A stretch of DNA of 64,000 nucleotides, taken from the NCBI GenBank assembly GCA_026014485.1, contig JAOZIE010000002.1, positions 109,081 to 173,080 on the forward strand, given 5' to 3'. Made by a program: the position numbers and the translations under genes. Positions 26,280 to 35,843 of the stretch are shown here, in pieces. The notes below the pieces were generated by a model. The model made no database searches. It had not been told where the DNA came from and saw nothing but the letters and a program-made list of their open reading frames with translations. Position 1 is the stretch's first letter, and each line of letters opens with the position of its first letter. Origin of the DNA: Candidatus Bathyarchaeota archaeon (GTDB taxonomy: Archaea > Thermoproteota > Bathyarchaeia > Bathyarchaeales > Bathycorpusculaceae).

Positions 26280-28187
26280 TTATTTCACATTGTAGTCTTT
26301 GGAGTCAACCACTTTTTCTCCGCTTGGACCTGTGGCTTCTTGACTTGGCTGCCCTTGGGGTCCAGCTTGACCCTGTTGAGCCTGTGCACCTTGAGCTTGC
26401 TGCTGAGCCTGCGCTTCTGCTGCTGCCTGCTGGTAAATCACCGTGCCAACTTCCTGTAGCACTTTGCCCAACTCTTCTGTCTTTGCTTTGATTTCTGTTA
26501 AGTCTCCTTTGGCTGAAGCATCTTTCAGCACTGTAACTGCAGCGTCGATTTTGCCTGACTGCTCAGCGGTAAGTTTGTCCCCTAGGTCTTTCTTGGTTTT
26601 CTCTGCGGTGTAGAGCATGCTGTCGGCGTTGTTTCGCAGTTCTGCTTCTTCCCGCTTCTTCTTGTCTTGGTCAGCAAATTGTTCTGCTTCTTTAACCATG
26701 CGCTCTTTGTCTTCCTGTGAGAGCTTAGTGGAAGCTGTGATGCGGATTTTCGCTTCTTTGCCTGTTCCTCGGTCTTTTGCGGTTACGTTGAGGATGCCGT
26801 TGGCGTCTATGTCAAACGTCACTTCAATCTGTGGAACCCCTCTGGGTGCAGGTGGGATACCTTCAAGGTTGAAAATGCCCAGCGAAACGTTGTCTGTAGC
26901 CATCTGGCGTTCTCCTTGCAGTACATGGATAGTTACGGCGGTCTGGAAGTCTGCGGCGGTCGTGAATACTTGGCTTTTCTTGGTGGGTATGGTTGTGTTT
27001 TTGTCTATGACTTTAGTGAAGATGCCTCCCATCGTTTCTACACCCAGCGACAGCGGTGTAACATCCAAAAGCAGGATATCGTGGACTTCACCTGTCATGA
27101 CTCCGCCCTGTATGGATGCTCCGATGGCGACGCATTCCATGGGGTCTAACCCACGTTCAGGTGCCTTACCCAGAATCTGCTCCACGAACCTTTGAACAAG
27201 GGGCATTCGAGTCATACCGCCGATAAGAATGATTTTATCAACGCCCGTAGGTGTGAGTTTCGCGTCCTCAAGTGCCTTCAGAATGGTTTTTTCGGTTTTC
27301 TGAACGACAGGCTGCGCAAGTGACTCAAGTTTTGTCCGTGTCAAAGTCAAATGCAGGTGCTTAGGTCCTGAGGCATCTGATGTTATGAAGGGCAAGTCTA
27401 TGTCGGTGGACATGAGCGTGGTGAGTTCAATTTTAGCTTTCTCTGAGGCTTCTTTTAGCCTTGCCTGAGCCATCTGGTCTCCTGCGAGGTCTACGCCTGT
27501 TTGCCGTTTGAACTCCTCCTCGACGTATCCCATGACTGCTTTGTCAACGTCAGTTCCGCCCAGCTGGGTGTCTCCGCTGGTGCTAAGTACTTGGAAGACT
27601 CCTTTGCCAAAATCCATGACGGTAACATCGTGGGTTCCGCCGCCGAAGCTGAAAACCAAGATTTTCATCTCTTTTTCCAGCTTGTCTATGCCGTAGGCGA
27701 GGCAGGCAGCAGTCGGCTCGTTAATTATACGCATAACTTCGAATCCTGCGATTTCGCCTGCATCTTTGGTGGCTTGGCGCTGGTTGTCATCGAAGTGGGC
27801 GGGTACAGTTATGACCGCTTTGTTGACGGTTGTTCCCAAATAGGTTTCCGCGTCTTTCTTGATTTTCTGCAAAATAAACGCGCTGATCTGCTGAGGCGTG
27901 TATTCTTTGCCGTGCACTGTAACTTTCTGGTTGGTTCCCATTTTGCGTTTTATCTCAAAAATGGTTCCTTCAGGGTTTGCTGTGGCTTGGCGCTTCGCGG
28001 GTTCACCAATTAAGAGTTGCCCGTCTTTGGTGAAGGCAACCACTGATGGAAACATTTTTCCAGCCATTGTGGGTCCCTCAGCGCTGGGTATAACTGTGGG
28101 TCTCCCATTTTCGTATAAGGCTGCTGCTGAGTTTGTGGTTCCAAGGTCAATTCCTAAAATTTTTACTCCTGTTTTAACTTCACTCAT
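26280..28187 (-). CDS. dnaK: molecular chaperone DnaK (Hsp70) with altered phosphate-2 loop
   Basis: 635 residues. The ATPase domain has [13 protein letters not shown] and [15 protein letters not shown]; the peptide-binding domain begins [14 protein letters not shown]; the tail is an Ala/Gln-rich helix and linker. It binds unfolded peptides in an ATP cycle with DnaJ and GrpE. One oddity I checked in the DNA: the phosphate-2 loop, normally DLGGGTFD, reads SFGGGTHD. The first Asp, which coordinates Mg in E. coli DnaK (D194), is Ser, while the second Asp (D201 position) is kept. It overlaps grpE by four bases. Confidence 0.95.
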   Translation of the reverse strand: MSEVKTGVKILGIDLGTTNSAAALYENGRPTVIPSAEGPTMAGKMFPSVVAFTKDGQLLIGEPAKRQATANPEGTIFEIKRKMGTNQKVTVHGKEYTPQQISAFILQKIKKDAETYLGTTVNKAVITVPAHFDDNQRQATKDAGEIAGFEVMRIINEPTAACLAYGIDKLEKEMKILVFSFGGGTHDVTVMDFGKGVFQVLSTSGDTQLGGTDVDKAVMGYVEEEFKRQTGVDLAGDQMAQARLKEASEKAKIELTTLMSTDIDLPFITSDASGPKHLHLTLTRTKLESLAQPVVQKTEKTILKALEDAKLTPTGVDKIILIGGMTRMPLVQRFVEQILGKAPERGLDPMECVAIGASIQGGVMTGEVHDILLLDVTPLSLGVETMGGIFTKVIDKNTTIPTKKSQVFTTAADFQTAVTIHVLQGERQMATDNVSLGIFNLEGIPPAPRGVPQIEVTFDIDANGILNVTAKDRGTGKEAKIRITASTKLSQEDKERMVKEAEQFADQDKKKREEAELRNNADSMLYTAEKTKKDLGDKLTAEQSGKIDAAVTVLKDASAKGDLTEIKAKTEELGKVLQEVGTVIYQQAAAEAQAQQQAQGAQAQQGQAGPQGQPSQEATGPSGEKVVDSKDYNVK

Positions 28188-28732
28188 TCTTGCTTTTTCT
28201 CCTTGTCTTGTGACTGTGATTTTTTAACTGCGACCTTAACTATACTTGGTCTAATCACTTTGGCTTTCATCATATAGCCTTTTCTGACCTCTTCAGTCAC
28301 GACGCAGTTTTCCACGTCATCGCGTTCCTCCGCGGCGATGGCGTTATGCTTGCAGGGGTCGAAAGCTTTACCTGCGCTTTCTATTGGAGTGACTCCTTCT
28401 AGCTCAAGAACTTTTCGCAGACGCCTAAGCGTCATCTGAACGCCCTCAATGAGCGTTTGACCCGAATTTGAAGCTTGAGCGGTTTTGATTGCCATCTCCA
28501 ACTCATCCACCACTTCAAGTAACTGAATTACTAGGCGTTCAGTGCTATATTGACTGACTTCTTGTATTTGTCGGTCACACCGTTTCCGCAGGTTCTCAAC
28601 GTCTGCCTGCATGTACTTTAATCGTGTTAGGTACTCTTCACTGCGCCTTTTCTCCTCAAGCAGCAGTCGCTCCAAATCCTTCTTGTTCAACTGGGACTGC
28701 TTGGGCTCTCCGAAAGTGTTATCATGATTCAT
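28184..28732 (-). CDS. grpE: nucleotide exchange factor GrpE
   Basis: 182 residues. The long N-terminal coiled coil ([20 protein letters not shown]) leads into the four-helix and beta-wing region with [31 protein letters not shown] and [14 protein letters not shown], then [20 protein letters not shown], the family signature. It swaps ADP on DnaK. First gene of the chaperone operon, with the four-base ATGA overlap into dnaK. Confidence 0.95.
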   Translation of the reverse strand: MNHDNTFGEPKQSQLNKKDLERLLLEEKRRSEEYLTRLKYMQADVENLRKRCDRQIQEVSQYSTERLVIQLLEVVDELEMAIKTAQASNSGQTLIEGVQMTLRRLRKVLELEGVTPIESAGKAFDPCKHNAIAAEERDDVENCVVTEEVRKGYMMKAKVIRPSIVKVAVKKSQSQDKEKKQE

Positions 28733-28775
28733 AACTTGTCGCCTTCTTGGCTTTATAGAATTTTAGCTGTCTAAA

Positions 28776-28790
28776 CGAAAATATAGGTTT
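28776..28790 (-). promoter_or_regulatory. TATA box of the grpE-dnaK-dnaJ operon
   Basis: Read on the minus strand this is AAACCTATATTTTCG: a BRE-like AAACC next to a TATA core, about 45-55 bases before the grpE start. Confidence 0.6.
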
Positions 28791-28959
28791 TGCTTTTGTG
28801 TATGCCTGATGCTTAACTAAATTGGTGTTTTTATTGTTCATCGGGGTTTTGATGGCTGTTTGAGGGTGGAGATTTGGGTTTTGGCAAAACTTTTATGCTT
28901 CCCCCGTCTACTTTAGACTTAACGTTTTATCTTATAATTAAACCGAGAGCGTATGGAGA

Positions 28960-31383
28960 ATGGTTAACGAATTATCCCCTACCCAACTCCGAAGAACCTG
29001 TGACCCAAACTTCATAAAATGCAAAAGCACCAGTGAATTGGTTCCGCTCCAAGAAATAATAGGGCAGGAACGAGCAGTCCGAGCGCTAAAATTCGGCTTA
29101 GGTATCAAAGATAAAGGCTTCAACGTCTACGTTGCAGGTTACCCGGGAACAGGCAGAACCACTGCCGTCAAGAACTTTCTAGAAGAAATAGCCAAAAACC
29201 AGCCCGTGCCTCTGGACTGGTGCTACGTCAACAACTTCAGCGACGAATATACCCCTAAAGCCATTAAGCTACCGCCGGGCAAAGGGAAAGTTTTCCAGAA
29301 AGACATGAAGACCTTTATCGAAGACGCCAAACGGGGCTTACGCAAGGTCTTTGAAAGCGAGGACTATGCCATAAGAAGAGAGAACACTGTGAAACAGGTG
29401 GAGGCAAAGCGGAAACAACTCATCGAGCAGCTAAACATTGAAGCTCAAAAAGAAGGTTTCGTTATTCATAGCAGCTCCATCGGCTTGCTTATCATACCCG
29501 TAATTAAGGGTAAACCCGTCTCAGACGAGGAACTTTTGACCATGTCCCCGCAGGTTAGAAGCCAAATTCAGGATAAACGTGCCAAACTGGAATCCGACCT
29601 GAGAACTGCCATGCGTCAATTCATGGATTTAGACCGGCAAGCGCGTGGAGAAATCGACAAGCTGAACCGTGAAATCGCGCTTTACGCCATCGGAAACTTG
29701 GTTTCGGAGCTCACAGAGCGATACAAAGGCTTTCCTGATGTGGCAACCTACCTTAAAGACGCGCAAAACGACATACTGGAAAACATTGTCCAATTCATAA
29801 AAAACCCTGAGGAGAACCAGCGTTTGTCTTTGACGCTGCCTTGGATGGCAAAGGAACCCTCATTCAGGAAATACGAGGTCAACGTGGTCGTGGATAACTC
29901 AGAGGCGAAAGGGGCGCCAGTAGTAATTGCCTCTAACCCAACTTACCATCACCTTTTTGGGCGAATCGAGCGGGAAGCCCAGTTCGGCGCGCTCATAACT
30001 GACTTCACGATGATTCGTGGGGGGTTTCTGCATCAAGCTAACGGCGGCTACCTGATTGTGCCCGTTGAGGAATTGCTCACTAACTCCTTCTCGTATGAAG
30101 GCTTAAAACGTGCCTTGAAGAGCGAGCATATAAACATTGAAGAGTTAGAGGAAAGATTCGGGTTCGCAGTTACCAAAAGCCTCAAACCTGAACCCATACC
30201 GCTTGCCACTAAAGTGATACTCATCGGCGACCCCTACATTTACCAGAAGCTATACGCGTTGGATAGAGAATTTAATGAGCTCTTCAAAGTCAAAGCTGAA
30301 TTCGACACCAGCATGAAGCGAACCGACGAATACCTAGAAAAGTACGCAGCTTTTGTCTGCGCTATATGCGAAAAAGAGACGCTTAAGCACATGGACGGTT
30401 CAGGCTTAGCTAAAATAATCGAACACAGTAGCCGCCTCGCAGGCGACCAGACGAAGCTGTCAACTCGTTTCGCCGAAGTCGCAGATATCGTCCGCGAAGC
30501 AAATTTCTACGCACACCAACAAAACGCCCAGTTCGTAACCGGCGAGCACGTCAAAAAAGCCATCGAAGAAAAAATCTACCGCAGCAAAATGATTCAGGAA
30601 AAAATCCAAGAGATGATTAACCGTGACTTCCTGTTAATTGACACTGAAGGCGAAAAAATCGGGCAAGTCAACGGGTTATCAGTTGCCAGTCTGGGCGACT
30701 TTGCTTTCGGCATGCCAAGCCGCGTAACCGTCAGCGTCGGCTTAGGTAAAGAGGGCGTGATGGACATTGAGCGAGAAGCAAAGATGGGCGGACCCATCCA
30801 CACCAAGGGCGTTTTGATTTTAAGTGGCTACTTAAACGAGAAATACGCAAAAGACAAGCCGCTAACGCTTTCGGCGAGGTTGGTGTTTGAGCAGAACTAC
30901 GAAGGCGTCGAAGGCGACAGCGCATCCAGCACGGAGCTTTACTCGATTTTGTCAAATCTGAGCGGGTTACCCATAAAACAGAGCATCGCCGTCACAGGTT
31001 CAGTTAACCAGAAGGGCCAAGTGCAAGCCATAGGCGGCGTAAACGAGAAAATCGAAGGGTTCTTTGAGGTCTGCAAGGCAAAGGGGCTATCAGGCAAACA
31101 AGGTGTGATGATTCCAGCAAGCAACATGCAAAACCTTATGCTGAAAGAGGAAATTGTGGACGCTGTTAAGCAGGGTAACTTCCACATTTACTCTGTGAAA
31201 ACCATAGATGAAGGCATTGAAGTTCTCACGGGCATGAAAGCCGGCGTAAGAGGCAGCGACGGAGAATTCGAAGCAGGCAGCGTAAATGCGCTTGTCAATA
31301 AGCGGTTTAGTGACCTGTCCAAAAAGTATGCTGAGTACTCAAATCTTGAGAAAGAAGGAAAACGCAAACACGCAGAAAGCTAA
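28960..31383 (+). CDS. Lon-like protease, AAA_32 type (S16 family)
   Basis: 807 residues. An AAA+ ATPase region is interrupted by a long helical insertion at about 115-260. The Walker A is GYPGTGRTT with Arg in place of the usual Lys, a feature of the AAA_32/YcbZ-like branch. Later IRGGFLHQANGGYLIVP is the sensor/Walker B area. The C-terminal ~200 residues are the Lon protease domain: catalytic Ser in EGDSASSTE and Lys in GGVNEKIEGF. No membrane helices are present, so it is not the usual membrane-bound archaeal LonB. Divergent from grpE, which suggests linked protein-quality control. Confidence 0.88.
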   Translation: MVNELSPTQLRRTCDPNFIKCKSTSELVPLQEIIGQERAVRALKFGLGIKDKGFNVYVAGYPGTGRTTAVKNFLEEIAKNQPVPLDWCYVNNFSDEYTPKAIKLPPGKGKVFQKDMKTFIEDAKRGLRKVFESEDYAIRRENTVKQVEAKRKQLIEQLNIEAQKEGFVIHSSSIGLLIIPVIKGKPVSDEELLTMSPQVRSQIQDKRAKLESDLRTAMRQFMDLDRQARGEIDKLNREIALYAIGNLVSELTERYKGFPDVATYLKDAQNDILENIVQFIKNPEENQRLSLTLPWMAKEPSFRKYEVNVVVDNSEAKGAPVVIASNPTYHHLFGRIEREAQFGALITDFTMIRGGFLHQANGGYLIVPVEELLTNSFSYEGLKRALKSEHINIEELEERFGFAVTKSLKPEPIPLATKVILIGDPYIYQKLYALDREFNELFKVKAEFDTSMKRTDEYLEKYAAFVCAICEKETLKHMDGSGLAKIIEHSSRLAGDQTKLSTRFAEVADIVREANFYAHQQNAQFVTGEHVKKAIEEKIYRSKMIQEKIQEMINRDFLLIDTEGEKIGQVNGLSVASLGDFAFGMPSRVTVSVGLGKEGVMDIEREAKMGGPIHTKGVLILSGYLNEKYAKDKPLTLSARLVFEQNYEGVEGDSASSTELYSILSNLSGLPIKQSIAVTGSVNQKGQVQAIGGVNEKIEGFFEVCKAKGLSGKQGVMIPASNMQNLMLKEEIVDAVKQGNFHIYSVKTIDEGIEVLTGMKAGVRGSDGEFEAGSVNALVNKRFSDLSKKYAEYSNLEKEGKRKHAES

Positions 31384-31688
31384 AAAATCCTTGACGATTA
31401 GAGTATTATGGCTGTGAAGGGGCGACGATACGTTGCTATTTTCTCATTGAGCACTTAGATTGCGGATATATGATGCATTATGGCTGCTTTCTTCAATTTT
31501 TGAAGCTGTTTGATTGTATTAGCTTTTAATGTTGCAACTGTTAGTTGGCATTCCATCTAATGTGCTATGGTTTTTTCTATGGTTCAATAAATCCAAATCG
31601 GATACTTGTCAAAAATGGGAAAAAGCTTAAACGTAAGACTGTCTAACAATTGCTTTAGGGAGAAGGCGAAAAGGAGCAATTTGATAAA
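31384..31688. other. intergenic region, no gene seen
   Basis: About 305 bases, A/T-rich. AAGCTTAAACG at about 31623 could be a TATA box for the next gene and AAGGAG precedes its GTG. Nothing else was seen. Confidence 0.35.
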
Positions 31689-32027
31689 GTGAGTCGCGAA
31701 ACAAACGATAAACGATACGTTCTGTCTAGGCTCAATGAATGTAAAAACACAGATGAGGCGGTCGCTCTGATAAGGTCCCTTGTTGAGGGCCCAAAATTTT
31801 TTGCTCTTTTCCGCAATTTTGCAGACGCCAAGAGAGCTGCAGCGAAAATTCCCTACATAGACAAGCAGGGCACAGTTACCTACATTAAGTCAACAGATGA
31901 AGGCTACCAGTTGTTCACGGGCGGCATAATATCTGACAAAGATGCCGCACAAGTTTTCAGCGTAGTAAATGACCCCAAAAGCCGACAAATAGCCCTATCC
32001 TTTTATGACTGGGCACCCCAAGTTTAA
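31689..32027 (+). CDS. hypothetical protein
   Basis: 112 residues from GTG. The order is a helical N-terminus (ECKNTDEAVALIRSLVEG), a mixed middle (FADAKRAAAKIPYIDKQ) and an alternating-strand C-terminus (GTVTYIKSTDEGYQLFTGG, QIALSFYDWAPQV). No Cys, no membrane segment. I do not recognise it; the codon pattern looks real and an AAGGAG lies upstream. Confidence 0.5.
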   Translation: MSRETNDKRYVLSRLNECKNTDEAVALIRSLVEGPKFFALFRNFADAKRAAAKIPYIDKQGTVTYIKSTDEGYQLFTGGIISDKDAAQVFSVVNDPKSRQIALSFYDWAPQV

Positions 32028-32215
32028 TTTTTAGTGTTATTAATTCAGAATCAGTTAATCGGTATAGTTTTTTCAGAGAGAGATAAACTGGTTATTTTCG
32101 CGGTGTGTATGTACGTGTAAACTTTGTTTCAAAAATATGTTTTTTGTGCAGTGCGGTAATGATAACCCTCTCTTTTTCCCCTTTACTGTTGAGCAAAATC
32201 TGCAGTGTGAGTGTA

Positions 32216-32641
32216 ATGAGCATACTACGGCGTATACCCCTGAAAGAAATTTCTGTTGCAGCCAGCACAGTATGGTCGGATAAAGCGACGGCTAGCAAAG
32301 TGGCCTTGGACGCTGACGAAATCATAAGTCGAACTTACAAGCGGAAATTTGCGTTTTTCACCGGCAAAAGCTCAAAATGCCTCGTCAGCGGGCTCTTCTA
32401 TATTCTGGGGTTTAGATACGATGCCGTGGTTAAGCAGAGGGCACTTGCGGATAAAATGGGAACCAGTGATGTTACAATACGTGCTTCGTACAAGCAGTGG
32501 CTGGAGACCTTTCCTGATTTGTTCTTAGATGTCCTTGGCAAACTTGCGCAGAACGCCGCTTTCCGCTGTTATGTCCTGTCAGAGTTGAAACTCAAACAAA
32601 ACTTGTCTATGACTGCTTCGTCTGCTGCTCTAAGTAACTGA
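32216..32641 (+). CDS. single cyclin-repeat TFB-like protein
   Basis: The track starts at 32105 with a hydrophobic stretch that looks like untranslated leader; ATG 32216 gives about 141 residues (MSILRRIPLKEIS). The part SGLFYILGFRYDAVVKQ and ALADKMGTSDVTIRASYKQW matches the second cyclin repeat of archaeal TFB, where the last helix pair contacts the BRE. There is no zinc ribbon, B-finger or first cyclin repeat. It may be a regulator or a decoy of the basal machinery. An HTH gene follows. Confidence 0.65.
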   Translation: MSILRRIPLKEISVAASTVWSDKATASKVALDADEIISRTYKRKFAFFTGKSSKCLVSGLFYILGFRYDAVVKQRALADKMGTSDVTIRASYKQWLETFPDLFLDVLGKLAQNAAFRCYVLSELKLKQNLSMTASSAALSN

Positions 32642-32845
32642 CCGCCTATCCAGTTTGTAGCCCGTTTGCTTCTTGGGTCTGTGACGCTTTTCCATACTTA
32701 CCGTGTGTTTTATGAAACTCGTAATTTGTAGTTTGTTTCTTATTTACGAAATAAAAATAGGCTATGTCTATACTAATTACGAAAAAACATTATTATATCT
32801 GCAGGGCGAAGTAGTTACAGTTTAGACACTTTACAGGAAGGAACT

Positions 32846-33133
32846 TTGTCTTTGTCTTCTGATGAAATGGTGGTTTCAAACGACAGCGCATTCGCGGTAG
32901 CTGAAGCTCTCACCGCAACCACATTGCGAATACTTAGGTTGCTTTCACAGGAACGCTTAGATGTTTCGACAATCGGGGAACGACTTGCTTTGAGTGAAGC
33001 GTACATAAGCGAGCAGATACGCATACTTGAAGAACTTAAACTTGTGAACGTTTCCTATGAGCGCGGCAAAAGAGGTATCCGAAAAATTTGCCAAACGGCT
33101 GTCAAAAAAATAACCCTCGTCATAAGTCAATAG
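32846..33133 (+). CDS. ArsR-type winged-helix regulator
   Basis: 95 residues from TTG 32846, with AGGAAGGAA directly before it. The HTH covers residues 22-75: TATTLRILRLLSQERLDVS, then ERLALSEAYISEQIRILEEL and the wing VNVSYERGKRGIRKICQ. No metal-binding Cys is present except one near the end, so a metal sensor is unlikely. It stands alone between the mini-TFB and a cation exchanger. Confidence 0.75.
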   Translation: MSLSSDEMVVSNDSAFAVAEALTATTLRILRLLSQERLDVSTIGERLALSEAYISEQIRILEELKLVNVSYERGKRGIRKICQTAVKKITLVISQ

Positions 33134-33180
33134 CCAAATACTAGCGTGGCTTCTGGCGGCGGTTGTCCTTTGGAAGTTTA

Positions 33181-33217
33181 CTAACTGTTTCTCTTTTTCT
33201 TTTTCTTCGTGTTTTTC
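33181..33217. terminator. T-rich tract between convergent genes
   Basis: TTTCTCTTTTTCTTTTTC and following T runs lie between the HTH gene and the convergent exchanger gene. Confidence 0.4.
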
Positions 33218-33269
33218 TTGGCTTAGTTTATTGGTTACGCTGTGAGAGAAGGGGGTTTGCTTAGCTTTG

Positions 33270-34346
33270 TTAAAGCCAGTTTAGTAAAATAATTCCTGGT
33301 GTTGCAGTGAGGTTGGCGGCGCTGGCTGCTGCAATTGTTGTGTAGATGAAGAGCGCGTATATGCAAAGGAATATTGCTCCTTCTTTCCAGCTTATTTTGC
33401 CTTGGGATAGGAAGTACCAGAAGAACAGGTTTGTGATTATGGAGAAGATGACTAGGTTTTCGTAAACTGACATGTTCATGACTATTGGTCTTCCCAGTAC
33501 TGCGGGCAAGAACAAGGTGATTCCCAAAATCAGGGTTATGTTCATGAAGCTGCTTCCGATGATGTCGCCAAGTGCAAGCGCTGAGTGTCCCCCTAGGAAA
33601 GCCTTTAAGTCCAAGGTGAGTTCTGGCAGGCTGGTTCCGATGGCCACGATGGTTGCGCCTACTATGGTTTGGGGAATTCCAACGGCGCCCGCTATCACTA
33701 CTGCTGACTCAACAAGGAAATTAGCGCTTATAACAACGCCTATGGCGCCAAGAATCGTGAACATAACGAACCGTCTGAGTTTGCTTTTTTCCTCATCCGT
33801 TACGGGGTCGCTGTCCTCTTCGGGAATTCTCACTTTAGCCATCTGGAACATGTAGACCGCGCAGATTGAGATTAAAACAAAACCCACCGCCCACGTGGCG
33901 TTCCCTACGTAGATTAACCCGAGGGGAATTATTGAAGAAACCAGCAGTCCAAAATGGATGTTGCTTAACTCTTGTTTGGCAAAGGTCGGAACGATGCTTA
34001 CACACTTTGATTTGTCTTTGTTTCCTTTACGGGAATACCGCAGATAGATAATGAGCGTTGCAAGACCCACTACCAAGCAAATGTTAACTATATTTGAACC
34101 TAAAACGTTGCCAACAGACAGGGGCGCACCGCCTGAAATCACCGCGGCAACCGCCACTGTGAGTTCAGGAAGCGAAGTGGAAAAGGCGATTAGGGTGAAG
34201 CCAACAGCTGTTTTGCCTAGTCGCGTTATTCTGGAGACTTTAAGCGCGTTTTGGATGGCAACGTTGCTGGCCCAGTTTAAAACTAGAAAAGCGACAGCTA
34301 TGATTACCACGTTGATTATTAAAGTACTGACTGTTGTTTCTGCCAT
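33270..34346 (-). CDS. Ca2+/cation antiporter (CaCA family)
   Basis: 358 residues, about ten transmembrane helices in two inverted halves. The alpha repeats are explicit: GFTLIAFSTSLPELTVAV with GNVLGSNIVNICLVVG, and GATIVAIGTSLPELTLDL with GDIIGSSFMNITLILG. The Glu in each SLPEL binds the ion. Cytoplasmic loop between the halves is short and charged (RIPEEDSDPVTDEEKSK), without Ca-binding domains, as in bacterial YrbG and archaeal NCX. It likely exports Ca2+ against Na+ or H+. Confidence 0.92.
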   Translation of the reverse strand: MAETTVSTLIINVVIIAVAFLVLNWASNVAIQNALKVSRITRLGKTAVGFTLIAFSTSLPELTVAVAAVISGGAPLSVGNVLGSNIVNICLVVGLATLIIYLRYSRKGNKDKSKCVSIVPTFAKQELSNIHFGLLVSSIIPLGLIYVGNATWAVGFVLISICAVYMFQMAKVRIPEEDSDPVTDEEKSKLRRFVMFTILGAIGVVISANFLVESAVVIAGAVGIPQTIVGATIVAIGTSLPELTLDLKAFLGGHSALALGDIIGSSFMNITLILGITLFLPAVLGRPIVMNMSVYENLVIFSIITNLFFWYFLSQGKISWKEGAIFLCIYALFIYTTIAAASAANLTATPGIILLNWL

Positions 34347-34655
34347 TTTCTTTCTGCACCCAACATTGTGCTCCGCACATAGGCGTCTCAGCTGTCTAAG
34401 GGAATGTGCGGTTTTGTTTTAATAAGCGTTGCTGCCAAAATATCAAATAACTTGTATTTAGAAGTATTGAAAATCTAAGTGTTTTCCAAAATTGTGTTTC
34501 TTTATGCTTTGGGTTCATTCAGGGTATACGCGAAATGGCGGTGCGTGATGAGTGATGGATTTGTTGCTACTGGGTAGCTATTTATTAATATCACTTAAGC
34601 GCTATTGGTACCTATAATTTTGCCAGCTTGCTTTAGGCGGCAGGTGATTTGAAAC
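34347..34655. other. divergent promoter region, no gene seen
   Basis: About 309 bases between the exchanger and the glycosyltransferase. TTATTAATATC at about 34582 and CCTATAATTTTG at about 34611 are TATA candidates for the plus-strand operon; AGGCGGCAGGTGAT before 34656 contains its ribosome site. Confidence 0.4.
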
Positions 34656-35843
34656 ATGGAGTTTGATCAAGAAAAAATTACCCGAATACACGAAGTTTGT
34701 ACGGATTTTAATGCGATGGAAGCAAAGCTTGAGGACCTTAAGAGTGTGCATCCTTGTGGAGTGATTATTCCTGTTCTTGGAGATGCCTTCAGGAAGCCAA
34801 CTTTTGGCAAGATAATTGAAGGCTTAAACGAATGTCAGTACCTGAAAAAGGTGTTTATTGCTCTTTCAACGGTGAATGATGGCGACTATGATCGTGCTAT
34901 GCAGATGTCACATAAGTTTGAAGTTCCCTGCGAGATAGTCTGGTGTAACAAACCCGAAGTTGAGGTCATTCTAAAGGGATTAAAAAGCAAAGGTCTTGAT
35001 GTTACTATATCCAAAGGAAAAGGAAAAGACCTCTGGATTGCGACTGGAATTGCCTCTTTGGATCTTCACGCCTTTGCACTACATGATGCAGACATAGTAA
35101 CGTATTCTGGGTCTATACCTACCAAGCTTCTCTACTCGATAGTGGAGCCCCGTCTTGATTTCTCCTTCGCTAAAGGTTACTATGCTCGAATTAACCTTGA
35201 TAAAAAGAAGATGTATGGACGAGTATGCAGGCTTTTCATAAGCCCAATAATCGACGCATTACAGAAAAAACTTGGTCACCGCTCGGATTTTCTGCGGTAT
35301 TTAAAATCCTTCAGTTATGCCCTGTCAGGAGAAATTGCCATTTACAGCGACTTGGCGTTGAACCTGCGGATTCCTGGAGGTTGGGGTCTGGAAATGGGTA
35401 TGCTTGCTGAACTTTACCGAAACGTCTCAACCAAACGCATCTGCGAGGTTGACCTTGGCTTCTTTGACCACTACCATAAGAGAGTTAGTCAGGGGTCTTT
35501 GATTAAAACCGCTCAGGACTGCTTTATCACCTTATTGAGAACTCTAACAGAAACAGAGGGCATAGACATTTCTGAACCGTTTCTGCTGAGCCTTCAAGTT
35601 ACTTATCTACGTTTTGCTCAGGATAGAATACGGCAATACAACGCTGATGCCATCTGCAACGGCTTACACTTTGACCGGCACGAAGAAGAATCAAGTGTTG
35701 AGGCATTATCCCAAGTCATAATGGATGCTGGCAGACAGTACATGTCAACCCCGACGAGCGCTCAGTTGCCCGATTGGTTGCGCACGATTTCAGCTATGCC
35801 CGATGCTAGAGAACAGCTGAGGGACGCAGCCATTGAAAAGTAG
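34656..35843 (+). CDS. gpgS: glucosyl-3-phosphoglycerate synthase-like GT81 glycosyltransferase
   Basis: 395 residues. The GT-A-type fold begins CGVIIPVLGDAFRKPTFGKI and continues with the DAD metal site region HDADIVTYSGSIP. LNLRIPGGWGLEMGMLAEL and a later ICEVDLGFFDHYHK match glucosyl- and mannosyl-3-phosphoglycerate synthases, which transfer a sugar from NDP-sugar to 3-phosphoglycerate. The gene overlaps by 11 bases a HAD phosphatase of the matching pathway, so the product is a glucosyl- or mannosylglycerate compatible solute. The size agrees with GpgS of Methanococcoides (~393); the donor sugar is not certain. Confidence 0.78.
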   Translation: MEFDQEKITRIHEVCTDFNAMEAKLEDLKSVHPCGVIIPVLGDAFRKPTFGKIIEGLNECQYLKKVFIALSTVNDGDYDRAMQMSHKFEVPCEIVWCNKPEVEVILKGLKSKGLDVTISKGKGKDLWIATGIASLDLHAFALHDADIVTYSGSIPTKLLYSIVEPRLDFSFAKGYYARINLDKKKMYGRVCRLFISPIIDALQKKLGHRSDFLRYLKSFSYALSGEIAIYSDLALNLRIPGGWGLEMGMLAELYRNVSTKRICEVDLGFFDHYHKRVSQGSLIKTAQDCFITLLRTLTETEGIDISEPFLLSLQVTYLRFAQDRIRQYNADAICNGLHFDRHEEESSVEALSQVIMDAGRQYMSTPTSAQLPDWLRTISAMPDAREQLRDAAIEK

